Below, one piece after another: positions 1 through 6,031 of a stretch of 64,000 nucleotides of DNA. How positions within the stretch are numbered: position 1 is the stretch's first letter; every line of letters starts with the position of its first letter. This stretch comes from a virus. A program made the position numbers and the translations under genes. The stretch is from IMG/VR virus record IMGVR_UViG_3300044643_002008, positions 1-64,000 of that record. One strand, given 5' to 3'. Under the pieces are notes generated by a model, which saw nothing but the letters and a program-made list of their open reading frames with translations, was not told the origin of the DNA and did no database searches.

Positions 1-129
1 GGGCCTGGGGATGCTGCATCCTAAAACCCGATGTCCGGGGCTCCCGCCATGCGAAAAAAAATGACGGTGGTGGATGAGAGAAATTTTTTCTGCTTCCCTG
101 GCCGTGCGACCCACCCCGGTGCTACCTTG

Positions 130-312
130 TCAATCCACAACTGACAGACGCATGGCCTCGTAGGGATTCTGACCCCTGCAGGTGTAACACACGGGGACGT
201 GGGCGTAGCCTCGCGTCCAAGCTCGTGAGATACATACGGAAGCGCGCCAAGTTGTAAGTCGAGGTTCAGCGCGAGAACGTAACTCGAAGCAAGGTGTCGG
301 TCCATCAATCAA
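130..312 (-). CDS. Tentative 60-residue protein with a CxxC pair
   Basis: A short frame starts with TTG and has an AAAGG element about seven bases upstream. A plausible promoter (332-359, minus strand) lies just before it. The C-terminal third contains a CYTC pair that could be half of a zinc knuckle. Against it, a second frame (ATG near 305, ending at 21) covers the same DNA and codon use favours neither. I recognise no family. It may be noncoding. Confidence 0.25.
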   Translation of the reverse strand: MIDGPTPCFELRSRAEPRLTTWRASVCISRAWTRGYAHVPVCYTCRGQNPYEAMRLSVVD

Positions 313-331
313 CGGCGACCTTTAGAAATTG

Positions 332-359
332 TCTATAAACCGTGGGGGGCCTAAGACAA
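332..359 (-). promoter_or_regulatory. Possible sigma70-type promoter, leftward
   Basis: On the minus strand TTGTCT (354-359) and TATAGA (332-337) are separated by 16 bases. Transcription would start near 325 and run into the tentative frame at 130-312. This is a pattern match only. Confidence 0.3.
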
Positions 360-484
360 CTCTGTCCAAAACCAAATCTCCTGTCGACTGACGCGGTCGA
401 GTACCAAGATTTTCTAGTCGGAACATAGAGCTGCTACAAACAAACGCCAGTTACTCGTTGACCTCCCAAGCACCTGGGGGTAGG

Positions 485-898
485 ATGTCCTTACCACTTA
501 TGCCAAAAGATGAAACACTTTTCGACTGGCCAGATGCGCCGAACCCCAAGAAGAGCTCCAAGTCGCGCCCGCAGAAAGCGGCCCTGGTGGCGGAAGAGCT
601 CATCGAGCAGGTCTTCCAGCACTGGGTACTGACCTGTCGGAGCGGTCGAGGACCAAAGCCGGCGATGTCGGACCAGCGGATAGTCGTCATCGGCGCTGCA
701 ATCCACGACTACGGGGTCAAGACATGCCTGGACGCCATCACTGGATGTAGCTTCAGCGACTGGCACATGGGCCAAAACCCACAGGGCAAGAAGTACAACG
801 ACGTCGAGCTGATATTCCGGAACGCCCAGAACATCGAGCGCTTCGCCGGCATGGCAATGGACAGGCAATCTGGAGGAGGATTCCTTGACGAAGACTGA
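485..898 (+). CDS. Replication-associated DNA-binding protein (actinophage type)
   Basis: The 137-residue product has a Lys/Ser-rich basic start followed by a compact segment containing HWVLTCRSGRGPKP, IGAAIHDYGV and DVELIFRNAQNIERF. This pattern is known to me from actinobacteriophage proteins annotated as helix-turn-helix or DnaD-like replication proteins, so a role in origin or helicase handling is likely but inferred. I chose ATG 485 because a G-rich element lies just upstream. An in-frame TTG at 458 and an ATG at 500 are alternatives. The next gene starts inside its 3' end with its own strong ribosome site, so the two are translated as a pair. Confidence 0.65.
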   Translation: MSLPLMPKDETLFDWPDAPNPKKSSKSRPQKAALVAEELIEQVFQHWVLTCRSGRGPKPAMSDQRIVVIGAAIHDYGVKTCLDAITGCSFSDWHMGQNPQGKKYNDVELIFRNAQNIERFAGMAMDRQSGGGFLDED

Positions 899-1373
899 AC
901 TAGTTGAACTCGTAGACCGCGTCTATGCAACCTGGAACCAGGTAGTGCCTCAGTCGTCCGCCAAAGTCATCTACGAAGCTTGGTGGCGTCTACTCAGTGA
1001 CCTTCGTCTTGAGGACTGTCACCGTTCACTCGACTCTTTAGCAATTGCCGACAGCTACATGCCGCGTCCAGGCGCTCTACGGAAGTACGTAGTCCTCCAA
1101 GACCAGAACAAGCAATACGGGTTGGCCCCCCAGCCCGCGGAGGCATGGGCCACACTACAGGCAGTAGGGGCAGCTTCAGCTCGAGGCGAATATGTTCAGG
1201 TACGTCTTCACCCATGTGTACAGAAAGCAGTAGCTCTTCTGGGGGGCACTGCTGCCCTAGCGCTTCACACCAACGGGGACCGGAACTCATTCACAGAAGT
1301 ATACAAGGAAGTGCTCGAAGCCTGGGAGATTGAACTAGCTCAATTGCCTAGCAACGAAACATCCGGTAAATAA
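885..1373 (+). CDS. Helicase-loader/inhibitor-like replication protein (G39P-like)
   Basis: The 162-residue protein begins with TTG. A GGAGGAGGA ribosome site at 872-880 fixes this start, which overlaps the previous gene by 14 bases. The N-terminal helices (ELVDRVYATWNQ, IYEAWWRLLSDL, the Cys-His segment, then SYMPRPGALRKYV near residues 55-70) resemble the fold of phage G39P-type replicative helicase loaders, whose first domain binds the helicase. The middle and C-terminal part is helical and unassigned. The tight coupling to the preceding DNA-binding protein fits a replication-initiation pair. The fold call is by motif memory and not by alignment. Confidence 0.6.
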   Translation: MTKTELVELVDRVYATWNQVVPQSSAKVIYEAWWRLLSDLRLEDCHRSLDSLAIADSYMPRPGALRKYVVLQDQNKQYGLAPQPAEAWATLQAVGAASARGEYVQVRLHPCVQKAVALLGGTAALALHTNGDRNSFTEVYKEVLEAWEIELAQLPSNETSGK

Positions 1374-1418
1374 AACCAGGAACTAAACAACCGGAAGAAA
1401 ACATCCGGAAGAAAAGAT
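1363..1418 (+). repeat. Tandem ~14-bp repeats before RHH gene (probable operator)
   Basis: Two near-identical copies, CCGGAAGAAAACAT (1391-1404) and CCGGAAGAAAAGAT (1405-1418), run into the start codon at 1417. Two more degenerate copies precede them, CCGGTAAATAAAA at 1363 and CCAGGAACTAAACAA at 1376, so four units are phased at 13-15 bases. Ribbon-helix-helix proteins commonly bind short tandem repeats. The location suggests autoregulation, or translational control because the last copy is also the purine-rich ribosome site. Confidence 0.55.
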
Positions 1419-1611
1419 GGCCAACATGAAAACCCGAATGGGACGACCTCCCAAAATTGACGCGAACAAAACAACCACACTCACCGTCCGCCTCTCGCCA
1501 GCAGACAAGAAGCTCGTCTGCGAGCTAGCCGATGGCTACGACATGACACTGACTGAGTACCTGATGACACTGGTCCACCGAGATGCCTCGACAGCCTCAG
1601 CCGGCGAATAA
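1417..1611 (+). CDS. Ribbon-helix-helix DNA-binding protein
   Basis: The 64-residue protein has a basic leader (RMGRPPK), a beta-strand TTLTVRLS, and two helices (ADKKLVCELADGY and TLTEYLMTLVHRD). This is the order of a CopG/MetJ-type ribbon-helix-helix fold, which acts as a dimer through the strand. Four phased 14-bp repeats sit immediately upstream and are natural operator candidates. The GGAAGAAAAG ribosome site lies within the last repeat. The next gene starts 29 bases inside this one, and both encode the same fold, which suggests a co-expressed pair. Regulatory targets are unknown. Confidence 0.75.
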   Translation: MANMKTRMGRPPKIDANKTTTLTVRLSPADKKLVCELADGYDMTLTEYLMTLVHRDASTASAGE

Positions 1612-1927
1612 CCCACAAGGGGACTACAACATGGTTGTACGAGTCCCCGGGTGGCTAAAGAACCAAATCATCGCCCACTGCAAGAAACACAAAATATCCC
1701 TCAACGAGTGGATGGCCTCCAGGCTCTACGCCGACCTACTAGCCGACAAGGGTGTGCCGGAACCACCCCAGGCAGCAACGCCGCTCCCTACGCCGGCCCA
1801 TCAGATACGCGCCTGGGCAACCGGGGAAAAGCTGCTCATGCCCTGCGGACGAACCGACTGCACCCCCGAGCTCGAACACGTCGCGAACATCCCATACTGC
1901 AAGGAGTGCAAAATCAGGGTCGGGTAA
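1583..1927 (+). CDS. Arc-like RHH protein with C-terminal Cys cluster
   Basis: The product is up to 114 residues. Residues about 17-50 (MVVRVPGWLKNQI, then HKISLNEWMASRLYADLL) match the strand-helix-helix layout of Arc-type repressors. After a Pro/Ala linker the C-terminus carries Cys residues spaced as CGRTDC and CKEC, likely one zinc site. The ATG at 1583 overlaps the previous gene by 29 bases. ATG 1631, right at the fold's start, is an alternative if the overlap is not real. The combination of RHH and zinc cluster in a phage early region suggests a transcription or replication regulator. Function is inferred. Confidence 0.65.
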   Translation: MPRQPQPANNPQGDYNMVVRVPGWLKNQIIAHCKKHKISLNEWMASRLYADLLADKGVPEPPQAATPLPTPAHQIRAWATGEKLLMPCGRTDCTPELEHVANIPYCKECKIRVG

Positions 1928-2005
1928 ATTGTCTTTTGTCAATTACAAAATCGCGGAAAGTTCTGACCGACGCGCGCCAGCTATCATTTTGACGGGTTTT
2001 AACCC

Positions 2006-2034
2006 TTGACTTTCGGTTCTTGCGGACATATTCT
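2006..2034 (+). promoter_or_regulatory. Leaderless-type promoter for gene at 2041
   Basis: TTGACT (2006-2011), a 17-base spacer and TATTCT (2029-2034) form a near-ideal sigma70 promoter. The ATG at 2041 lies six bases after the -10, so the transcript would start at or beside the start codon, and no ribosome site is needed or visible. A small dyad GGGTT-TT-AACCC (1994-2005) abuts the -35 and could be an operator. Confidence 0.75.
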
Positions 2035-2040
2035 GCCTAC

Positions 2041-2259
2041 ATGAGCAAATTCACCCCTGAATCCCTAAAGAAGTACATCGGCAAATCAGTCGACATCAAG
2101 CAGTTTGGGGCTTACGTGTACATAAACGAGCGGGCTGTACGTATCGACGGTAACTCGCTCATCACTGAGTATTACCACCACATCAAAACCCGAGAAGACG
2201 GTTTGCTGCGCGACCACTGGATTGACATCAAAACCATCGAAGACATTAGGCTTCGTTAA
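2041..2259 (+). CDS. Small protein of unknown function, probably leaderless mRNA
   Basis: The 72-residue protein mixes charged and aromatic residues (KKYIGKSVDIKQFGAYVYI near the start, HWIDIKTIEDIR at the end) and is likely a small beta-rich fold. I do not recognise it. An upstream in-frame TTG (2020) lies inside the promoter spacer, so the ATG at 2041 is the true start. It runs convergently toward the gene ending at 2270, with an 11-base gap. Confidence 0.6.
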   Translation: MSKFTPESLKKYIGKSVDIKQFGAYVYINERAVRIDGNSLITEYYHHIKTREDGLLRDHWIDIKTIEDIRLR

Positions 2260-2269
2260 GGGGTCCCTT

Positions 2270-2422
2270 TTACTTCGTCATAATCAGGGCTAGGACGTAC
2301 AAAGGCACTACGACTCCCCAGAACAGTACGACGAACCCTTGAATTGTCGGTCCTGTCTTCCCATGCCCAATCGGTCCTATCCACCAGGATTTGTCCGTGA
2401 TTTTCAGCCGGCGATTCTTCAT
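2270..2422 (-). CDS. 50-residue single-pass membrane protein
   Basis: The start ATG (2422) overlaps the stop of the upstream zinc-finger gene as ATGA, a classic coupling signal. A basic, Trp-containing N-terminus (about 26 residues) is followed by one hydrophobic segment, GFVVLFWGVVVPLYVLALIM, and a short tail. This predicts a single transmembrane helix. No family is recognised. It could be a small host-membrane effector expressed early with its partner, which is inference. Confidence 0.55.
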   Translation of the reverse strand: MKNRRLKITDKSWWIGPIGHGKTGPTIQGFVVLFWGVVVPLYVLALIMTK

Positions 2423-2967
2423 GCTTTTCCTGTTCCTCCACACTGGTAGCAGACGTACCCTGTGTGCATCCATTTGTCGGCTTTCCCAGCTCCCCCACAG
2501 CGCCAGCAGATTCCGTTGCTTTTGTACTCCACGAGCTCTTTCTTGCGGTTCTTCTGTCCGATGCGCTTGCGAAGCTCAGTCTGGACATGGAGAGCCTCAT
2601 ACAAATCGAGCTCTGCCAGAGTCTTGTCTCCTGCAATCTTAGTGATAACTGCCTGGAGTGAGCGAACGTTTGCTTTCTTGCCCAAGGCTTCAAGCTCCCC
2701 CCCTTCAATCAGACTCTTAAGAAGGTTCTCCCTACGGATGTTCTCTTCCTCCATAGCTTTGGCTTCCATCTCCGCGATGATGCACTCGGCAGTTTTGGTT
2801 GGGCCGTCATGCATACTGTTCCATTCACGTGCACAGATGTACCCCAGAGACGCGTTTGGCCACCGGATGAGCTCTCCACACCATGTGGCACCAAAGTCGT
2901 AGATGCCTTCTCCCGCTGGAACGAACCCGTCGCAGCTCTTGCAATAACCCTTGTAGCGATTAATCAT
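2419..2967 (-). CDS. Zinc-ribbon protein with DnaJ-type Cys motif
   Basis: The 182-residue protein has an N-terminal CKSC site followed by two further Cys (ATWCGE, YICARE) that can complete one zinc site. A long charged helical middle follows. The C-terminus carries CWRCGGAGKA and CYQCGGTGKA, the CxxCxGxG pattern of DnaJ central domains, making a second zinc site. Similar phage proteins are usually left as zinc-finger proteins. The start at 2967 is set by a leaderless promoter with the ATG seven bases from the -10. An in-frame upstream Met at 3003 lies within the -35 and is rejected. Confidence 0.65.
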   Translation of the reverse strand: MINRYKGYCKSCDGFVPAGEGIYDFGATWCGELIRWPNASLGYICAREWNSMHDGPTKTAECIIAEMEAKAMEEENIRRENLLKSLIEGGELEALGKKANVRSLQAVITKIAGDKTLAELDLYEALHVQTELRKRIGQKNRKKELVEYKSNGICWRCGGAGKADKWMHTGYVCYQCGGTGKA

Positions 2968-2974
2968 GTCTGTG

Positions 2975-3003
2975 ATTATAAACAGAGCTTTAGGGAATTG
3001 CAA
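2975..3003 (-). promoter_or_regulatory. Consensus leaderless promoter for zinc-ribbon gene
   Basis: On the minus strand TTGCAA (2998-3003), a 17-base spacer and a perfect TATAAT (2975-2980) precede the ATG at 2967 by seven bases. This is the best -10 in the window. It lies directly after the 3' end of the methyltransferase gene. Confidence 0.8.
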
Positions 3004-3006
3004 ATC

Positions 3007-3540
3007 CTACGCGTTGTCGATTTGCTGAGCTATCCACTTCGCCACAGGGCTGACGACCCCATTCCCGCACATCTTGTAGCGCTGGGTATCCGAAACGACG
3101 CTTCCATTCACCCGTAAGAGGGTATGCCCCATTGGCCACCCCATAACCATTTCCACCTCTGAAGGGGTAAGTTTGCGGATTCGCCCCACCCCATTGGCGT
3201 CAACCTGGGTCACCAGGGGGACATTGTTGCCGCCTGTGCCCATTCGAGCTTTGAGGGTTGGGTAGATGTATTCGTACACCCGGACGTTGGAAACCCGTGT
3301 TCCATCCACGATATAGGGGTGAACAGACTCAATCCGGTGGATAGTTCCGTTCTCTACAGACTCAAGGATGTCCCTGACCACCTGGGGAATTGTGCTGGAG
3401 TGAGCGCGACGAAGTATCCCGGCTGCGGCTTTCTGCGAGAGGAAGTACTTCGATGGGACTGTATTCACGTCCTGGAGTGTAAAGACGGGCCACAACGAAG
3501 ACTCGTCGCCGGTGCTGGGGTACTCCGAAGTATTCCGCAT
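3007..3540 (-). CDS. DNA 5-cytosine methyltransferase, C-terminal fragment (frameshifted)
   Basis: This frame carries the second half of a C5-cytosine methyltransferase: a segment starting KYFLSQKAAAGILRRA, a central variable part, then LTPSEVEMVMGWP (motif IX region) and KMCGNGVVSPVAKWIAQQI (motif X, the GN-V--P cofactor loop). It lies in a different frame from the N-terminal part at 3362-3994, one base apart. The coordinates start at an in-frame ATG (3540), but only the part below about 3480 looks like methyltransferase. The upper part is a shadow of the N-terminal frame. Without the first half it has no catalytic Cys. Confidence 0.65.
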   Translation of the reverse strand: MRNTSEYPSTGDESSLWPVFTLQDVNTVPSKYFLSQKAAAGILRRAHSSTIPQVVRDILESVENGTIHRIESVHPYIVDGTRVSNVRVYEYIYPTLKARMGTGGNNVPLVTQVDANGVGRIRKLTPSEVEMVMGWPMGHTLLRVNGSVVSDTQRYKMCGNGVVSPVAKWIAQQIDNA

Positions 3541-3994
3541 TGAGGATTCCCCATTCAATGTGATTCGCCCCCAGTTTTGCCATTTCGGCCAAGACTGCCT
3601 CAAAGTCGTCACCGTCTCGACTGCTAAGTGCTCCGACGACGTTTTCCCAGATAACCCATTGGGGGTATTGATTTCCTGTTGCATCACGCATCTCCTTGAT
3701 TACTCGTGTGGCTTCGAAGAACATTGATGAACGGTCCCCGCCGAAGCCTTTGCGGGTGCCGGCGAGTGAAAGGTCCTGGCATGGACTACCGAAAGAGATG
3801 GCGTCTACCGGGGTGAGCTCATCTCCCTTAACGTTTGTAACGTCCAGGTACTTAGGGATGTCGGGCCAGTTCTTCTGGAGGACGTCTTGACAGTCCTTAT
3901 CCCATTCAACCTGCCAGCGGCATTCCCATCCTGCTAGTTCTAGTCCTATGTCGAACCCTCCGGCTCCGGAGAATATGCTTCCAAACGTGGTCAT
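3362..3994 (-). CDS. DNA 5-cytosine methyltransferase, N-terminal part with catalytic Cys
   Basis: The frame carries motif I (FSGAGGFDIGLELAGW, S-adenosylmethionine site), motif IV with the catalytic Cys (GSPCQDLSLAG), motif VI (WVIWENVVGALSS) and motif VIII (QHRRRVFVVARL). It then leaves homology, and motifs IX and X continue in the overlapping frame at 3007-3540. A single +1 shift between about 3420 and 3485 would restore one protein of about 325 residues. It is either a true split or decayed gene, a sequencing error, or rarely a recoded gene. The enzyme would methylate cytosine to protect phage DNA. The start ATG is eight bases from its -10 (leaderless). Confidence 0.75.
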   Translation of the reverse strand: MTTFGSIFSGAGGFDIGLELAGWECRWQVEWDKDCQDVLQKNWPDIPKYLDVTNVKGDELTPVDAISFGSPCQDLSLAGTRKGFGGDRSSMFFEATRVIKEMRDATGNQYPQWVIWENVVGALSSRDGDDFEAVLAEMAKLGANHIEWGILNAEYFGVPQHRRRVFVVARLYTPGREYSPIEVLPLAESRSRDTSSRSLQHNSPGGQGHP

Positions 3995-4002
3995 AGTTAG
4001 GC

Positions 4003-4031
4003 ATCTTATATGTCCCCTTGCGCTAATGCAA
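4003..4031 (-). promoter_or_regulatory. Leaderless promoter for methyltransferase
   Basis: Minus strand TTGCAT (4026-4031), 17-base spacer, TAAGAT (4003-4008), then ATG at 3994 after eight bases. It interlocks with the rightward promoter at 4018-4046: the two -35 elements are two bases apart, so RNA polymerase can occupy only one direction at a time. Confidence 0.75.
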
Positions 4032-4046
4032 GTGGCTCGCTACGAT
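4018..4046 (+). promoter_or_regulatory. Leaderless promoter for macro domain gene
   Basis: TTGCGC (4018-4023), 17-base spacer, TACGAT (4041-4046), then ATG at 4053 after six bases. No ribosome site precedes the ATG. It overlaps the divergent methyltransferase promoter at 4003-4031. Confidence 0.75.
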
Positions 4047-4052
4047 AAAGAC

Positions 4053-4502
4053 ATGCTTACTGAACTATCTAACACTGATGCCCTAAAAATCTCTTGCGAC
4101 GCCTTGGCTCATGGAGTAAATATGAAATCCGCTATGGCTGGTGGGATTGCCCGCGAAATCGCCAAGATGTACCCTCGAGCCGAACAGTTGTACAACCTTT
4201 GTTGCAACGAAGAACGTGCCCGTCTTGGTGGAGTCTTCGCCTGCGACATCAACTCCGGTGAAGAAGAAGGTCCATACCGTCTCTACAATCTCTTTACCCA
4301 GATTGAGCCAGGTCGAGATGCTCGCATTACAGCTCTTGAGGTTTCAGTTAATCGTATGCACGATATGGCTGTTGGTGCAGGCGTAGAGACCATTGCTATG
4401 CCTCGCATTGGTTGCGGTATCGGTGGGCTTGATTGGGAAGATGTGAAGCCCATTCTGACTGCCGCTTCTGGCAATCTGAACTTCATCGTCTGTACTCTTT
4501 AG
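4053..4502 (+). CDS. Macro domain protein (ADP-ribose binding/hydrolase)
   Basis: The 149-residue protein keeps the macro domain landmarks: an early Asp-containing strand, HGVNMKSAMAGGIAREI (the substrate-loop helix with GGIA), and IAMPRIGCGIGGLDWEDV near the C-terminus (the conserved PRIGCGIGG-W segment). Macro domains bind ADP-ribose or remove it from protein or DNA. The single-domain size resembles TARG1/DarG-type macro domains. Possible roles are reversing a host DarT-like DNA ADP-ribosylation defence, or NAD metabolite handling. Both are inference. It starts at ATG 4053, six bases after its -10, and ends overlapping the convergent WhiB gene by four bases. Confidence 0.85.
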   Translation: MLTELSNTDALKISCDALAHGVNMKSAMAGGIAREIAKMYPRAEQLYNLCCNEERARLGGVFACDINSGEEEGPYRLYNLFTQIEPGRDARITALEVSVNRMHDMAVGAGVETIAMPRIGCGIGGLDWEDVKPILTAASGNLNFIVCTL

Positions 4503-4849
4503 CCTTCGCCCCACATCTGGGCGAGCGTAGGTCTCGTAGGTCCAACGCCTCTTCTCTTCTGTTCGGCAGCTAGTTGTCTACTTGTCAACCCTGCCCAAAC
4601 TCCATGCATATCGGCTGCCGGAAACTCAAGTGCGTACTCTAAACACTCTTTGCTGACGGTGCACTCAGAACAGATGCTTCTTGCTGTCTGAATGTAGCTA
4701 ATGTCCTTGTGGCCATTGGGAAACATGAGGTTTGTTTTCCCTCGGCAATTAGCGTTGGCCATCCATGCTGAAGTTTGTATAGCAAGACCTTTAAGAAGGT
4801 TGGGTTGTTTTCTTCCGGTTAAATTATTCCGGTTGTTTTGTTCTGACAT
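4499..4849 (-). CDS. WhiB-family Fe-S transcription regulator
   Basis: The 116-residue protein has the four Cys of WhiB proteins (C35, then C60-x2-C63-x5-C69), which bind a 4Fe-4S cluster, followed by GVWAG (residues 83-87), the turn that contacts the sigma factor, and a basic C-terminus. WhiB proteins are confined to actinobacteria and their phages, so this gene is the strongest host indicator in the window. Its start lies 26 bases inside the proteasome-like gene, so the two share an mRNA. Its target is probably host or phage sigma-factor-dependent transcription. Confidence 0.93.
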   Translation of the reverse strand: MSEQNNRNNLTGRKQPNLLKGLAIQTSAWMANANCRGKTNLMFPNGHKDISYIQTARSICSECTVSKECLEYALEFPAADMHGVWAGLTSRQLAAEQKRRGVGPTRPTLAQMWGEG

Positions 4850-5462
4850 GATTCTCCTGAACGTAGGTTTGAAATGGACTCCCAGTACCTGGGTCGAACT
4901 TAGCCGCCACCCCCAGCGCCTTTAACAACATTTGCTTAGCCTGAGATATTGACATCTTCTTGGCACCGGCGAGAACCTGCATTGCTCCTAGTGCGTATGT
5001 GCAACCGGTACCCAATGCGTACACCCCAGAGCTGTCGTTCATCCATGAGTAATCAGAATCGATGACATAGACGCAGCCATTCACTATGACCATTAGCTGA
5101 CTGTCTTGTTCGGCCTTGTTAGGACCGGACTTATCTACTAGGACATATCCCTGCTCTTCGAAACAAGCTCTTAGTGCTGGAATAAATTTAGTGGTTATGA
5201 AGGAGTCCAGACGCTTTCCTTTAAGGGATGGTGCTGGAGCTGGGGGCTGGAATGCGTGATGAAGTATGTTTATCGCTCTTAAATCTCCGGCGGCCCCAAT
5301 CAAGTACTTGCCATTAGCTGCAATCTTGCTAGTGCCACCGCCGAGGGTTGCGATTTGATACGCGCTTCCGTCTTCGTTCAGTAGTGAGATTCTTGAGTCT
5401 GTTCCGACGACGGCAAACCCGTCCCCTTGAATTGCAACGATTGTTGTCACTGTGTGTCCCAC
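4824..5462 (-). CDS. Proteasome beta/HslV-type Ntn hydrolase
   Basis: The 212-residue protein opens with a five-residue leader and TTIVAI, where Thr6 would become the N-terminal nucleophile after processing. GTDSR (Asp22, equivalent to Asp17), a Lys at about 46 and GTGCTYALGAM match the active-site and beta-strand pattern of HslV and 20S beta subunits. No ATPase or alpha subunit lies nearby. It could form a peptidase ring alone, pair with the host proteasome ATPase, or process virion proteins. The start overlaps the upstream gene by 16 bases, and the WhiB gene starts inside its 3' end. Confidence 0.85.
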   Translation of the reverse strand: MGHTVTTIVAIQGDGFAVVGTDSRISLLNEDGSAYQIATLGGGTSKIAANGKYLIGAAGDLRAINILHHAFQPPAPAPSLKGKRLDSFITTKFIPALRACFEEQGYVLVDKSGPNKAEQDSQLMVIVNGCVYVIDSDYSWMNDSSGVYALGTGCTYALGAMQVLAGAKKMSISQAKQMLLKALGVAAKFDPGTGSPFQTYVQENHVRTKQPE

Positions 5463-5671
5463 CTGTCCGTTACGAAGCTGCGAACGACTTCTGTTATTCG
5501 GCGTTTGAAGAATGGGTCGACAATAGAGCCACGCATTTCTTCTGCAATATCAGGACGGATATCAAAGAGAAGGTTGAAGTAGACCTGTCCTATGCGCCAG
5601 TCTCCAGGGCTTGTCTTTTCATACTGGTCGAACTGTTCGTTGACGAGTTTTTCGAATTCCAGATATGTCAT
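5447..5671 (-). CDS. Conserved small actinophage-type protein, unknown function
   Basis: The 74-residue protein has an acidic N-terminal helix, then W-R-x-GQVYFNLLFDIRPDIAEEMRGS and DPFFKRRI. The YFNLL-RPD-RGS-DPF pattern is one I know from many actinobacteriophage genomes without an assigned function. It overlaps the start of the proteasome-like gene by 16 bases, which suggests translational coupling and perhaps a shared role. Confidence 0.7.
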   Translation of the reverse strand: MTYLEFEKLVNEQFDQYEKTSPGDWRIGQVYFNLLFDIRPDIAEEMRGSIVDPFFKRRITEVVRSFVTDRWDTQ

Positions 5672-5778
5672 TGCTCAAACCCTTATTTCATAAGCAAAAC
5701 ATAGGCAAATACAAAATACCAAGGAGTCAATGATGGCAATTTGGCGTAACTTTTCGAGCTTTGTTTCAATGATAGCAC

Positions 5779-6000
5779 TCACCATTTACCCCTGTTTACT
5801 GCCTCTAGGTGCTGTATTTCTGCAATCTTGCTGCTTACTTCTCTACTTAGACGTTCTATCTCTGCCTTGAGAGAGTCAATTTCAAGGCCTGCATCTATCA
5901 CTCTCTCTTCGAGCGTGTGCATATATTCGATTATCTTGGCTGGGTCGCCAAGGTTCTTTAGTCCTTTGACGCTAGATATACGATAAAGCCGGCCAAGCAT
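5779..6000 (-). CDS. Coiled-coil small protein
   Basis: The 73-residue protein consists mostly of one long heptad-rich helix (residues about 20-70, LEERVIDAGLEIDSLKAEIE and so on), predicting a coiled-coil dimer. It has a short basic N-terminus. It follows the metallophosphoesterase by 31 bases in the same direction. No specific family is recognised. Confidence 0.6.
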   Translation of the reverse strand: MLGRLYRISSVKGLKNLGDPAKIIEYMHTLEERVIDAGLEIDSLKAEIERLSREVSSKIAEIQHLEAVNRGKW

Positions 6001-6031
6001 GACATTCCAATCAAATAAAGGGCGTTAACCA

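Larger units (their letters stand above)
1..457. other. Left-edge stretch with no convincing gene
   Basis: No recognisable protein, tRNA or repeat is visible here. Two overlapping minus-strand reading frames (130-312 and about 21-305) compete for the same DNA, and neither resembles a family I know. By eye the base composition is G+C-richer than the structural genes, as it is in the neighbouring genes up to about 1930. The stretch may hold regulatory DNA or be close to a genome end, but the sequence does not settle this. Confidence 0.5.

Noticed and set aside
21-308. Minus-strand 94-codon frame in the left-edge stretch
   Set aside because: Overlaps the 130-312 frame, no recognised domain and no better codon use. 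Listed only as an alternative.
2256-2708. Minus-strand 150-codon frame across the zinc-ribbon gene
   Set aside because: It lies in another frame over the same DNA as a gene with zinc motifs and a leaderless promoter; it has no motif of its own.
3007-3994. Programmed frameshift in the methyltransferase
   Set aside because: No clear slippery heptamer or rare-codon site was found at the junction, so error, decay or split subunits are more likely.
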